From: an uncultured Lachnospiraceae bacterium
Lineage (GTDB): Bacteria > Bacillota > Clostridia > Lachnospirales > Lachnospiraceae
Assembly: GCA_958426095.1 (NCBI GenBank)
Contig: CATZYB010000053.1
Location: 1 to 13,359, forward strand
Direction of reading: 5' to 3'
Length of the DNA stretch: 13,359 nt
The first letter of the stretch is position 1. Each line of letters opens with the position of its first letter. The notes below the pieces were generated by a model. The model worked only from the letters and a program-made list of their open reading frames with translations, searched no databases and had not been told where the DNA came from. Below are positions 13,056-13,359 of the stretch, piece after piece. The position numbers and the translations under genes are program-made.

Positions 13056-13359
13056 ATGAAGAATCCATTGCGCTATCAGATATCGGAATATGACTGCGGG
13101 CCAACCACGTTATTGAATGCCATCAGCTTTTTATTCCCGCGGGAAACCATATCGCCTGAGATCATACGCAATATTATGCTGTACAGCCTGGACAGCTATG
13201 GCAATGAAGGCATTATGGGAAAGCGGGGAACATCCAGCGCGGCCATGATGTTTTTGTGCAATTGGCTGAACGGCTATGGGCGCATTGGCGAGCTGCATGT
13301 ATCCGGACAGTATCTTTCCGGCAAAGGCGTTTATCTGGGGGAAGGCAGTTATATCAACG
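13056..13359 (+). CDS. C39-like cysteine peptidase family protein (3' partial)
   Basis: The first 101 residues are visible and the frame is open to the right edge. They begin MKNPLRYQISEYDCGPTTLL, which matches the C39 peptidase pattern of a glutamine (Gln8, oxyanion hole) six residues before the nucleophile (Cys14) in DCGPTT. The expected histidine and aspartate lie beyond the window. There is no signal peptide or membrane segment so far, so it is probably not the N-terminal domain of a bacteriocin exporter seen in full, although a later ABC part cannot be ruled out. AAGGAGGG at 13041-13048 lies seven bases before the ATG, and the gene follows the amidotransferase by 13 bases. Its task in this unit is unknown; it may process a gamma-glutamylcysteine-containing peptide, which is speculation. 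Confidence 0.75.
   Translation, partial: MKNPLRYQISEYDCGPTTLLNAISFLFPRETISPEIIRNIMLYSLDSYGNEGIMGKRGTSSAAMMFLCNWLNGYGRIGELHVSGQYLSGKGVYLGEGSYIN

Noticed and set aside
1..13359. CRISPR array, insertion sequence, tRNA or rRNA gene
   Set aside because: No regularly spaced repeats, transposase motifs or RNA gene signatures were seen; the window is packed with metabolic genes on one strand.

Overview
The window is almost wholly coding on the + strand and reads as an assimilatory sulfur locus of an anaerobic, low-to-moderate GC Firmicute. I would guess class Clostridia, perhaps Lachnospiraceae. The basis is strong AGGAGG ribosome sites, consensus TTGACA/TATAAT promoters, an AprA/AprB-type APS reductase in place of CysH, and a ferredoxin-fused sulfite reductase. 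The species cannot be named from this sequence.

Layout. (1) 2-6482 is a tight gene string: the end of cysW (5' cut by the window edge), cysA, aprA, aprB, cysD, cysN. It imports sulfate, activates it to APS and reduces APS to sulfite. (2) 6507-8236 is a second unit with its own consensus promoter: cysK, a cysteine-free Rrf2 regulator of CymR type, and a 51-residue YezD/DUF2292 protein, closed by a strong terminator. (3) 8268-10875 is a third unit: a compact siroheme/ferredoxin sulfite reductase, TusA, a ThiS-like carrier, a ThiF/MoeB-like E1 and a JAMM metalloprotease, then a terminator. (4) 10895 to the end is a fourth unit with its own promoter: a stand-alone glutamate-cysteine ligase, a class II amidotransferase of EgtC/Dug3 type, and the start of a C39-like cysteine protease gene cut by the window edge.

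How it fits together. Sulfate becomes APS (CysDN), then sulfite (AprAB), then sulfide (sulfite reductase). CysK can use the sulfide directly. The third unit suggests a protein-bound route as well: the ThiS-like carrier ends in Gly-Gly-Gly followed by five more residues, so it would have to be trimmed before activation, and a JAMM protease with a complete metal site lies two genes downstream. This resembles the protein-thiocarboxylate systems of QbsE/QbsD and HcyS/HcyF/HcyD type. The last unit links cysteine to gamma-glutamylcysteine chemistry.

Most notable: the processed-carrier module next to a sulfite reductase; a CysN whose C-terminus looks like a decayed APS kinase that has lost its P-loop; dyad-symmetric sequences lying on the cysK and gshA promoters; and a ligase/gamma-glutamyl hydrolase/C39 trio of unclear purpose.
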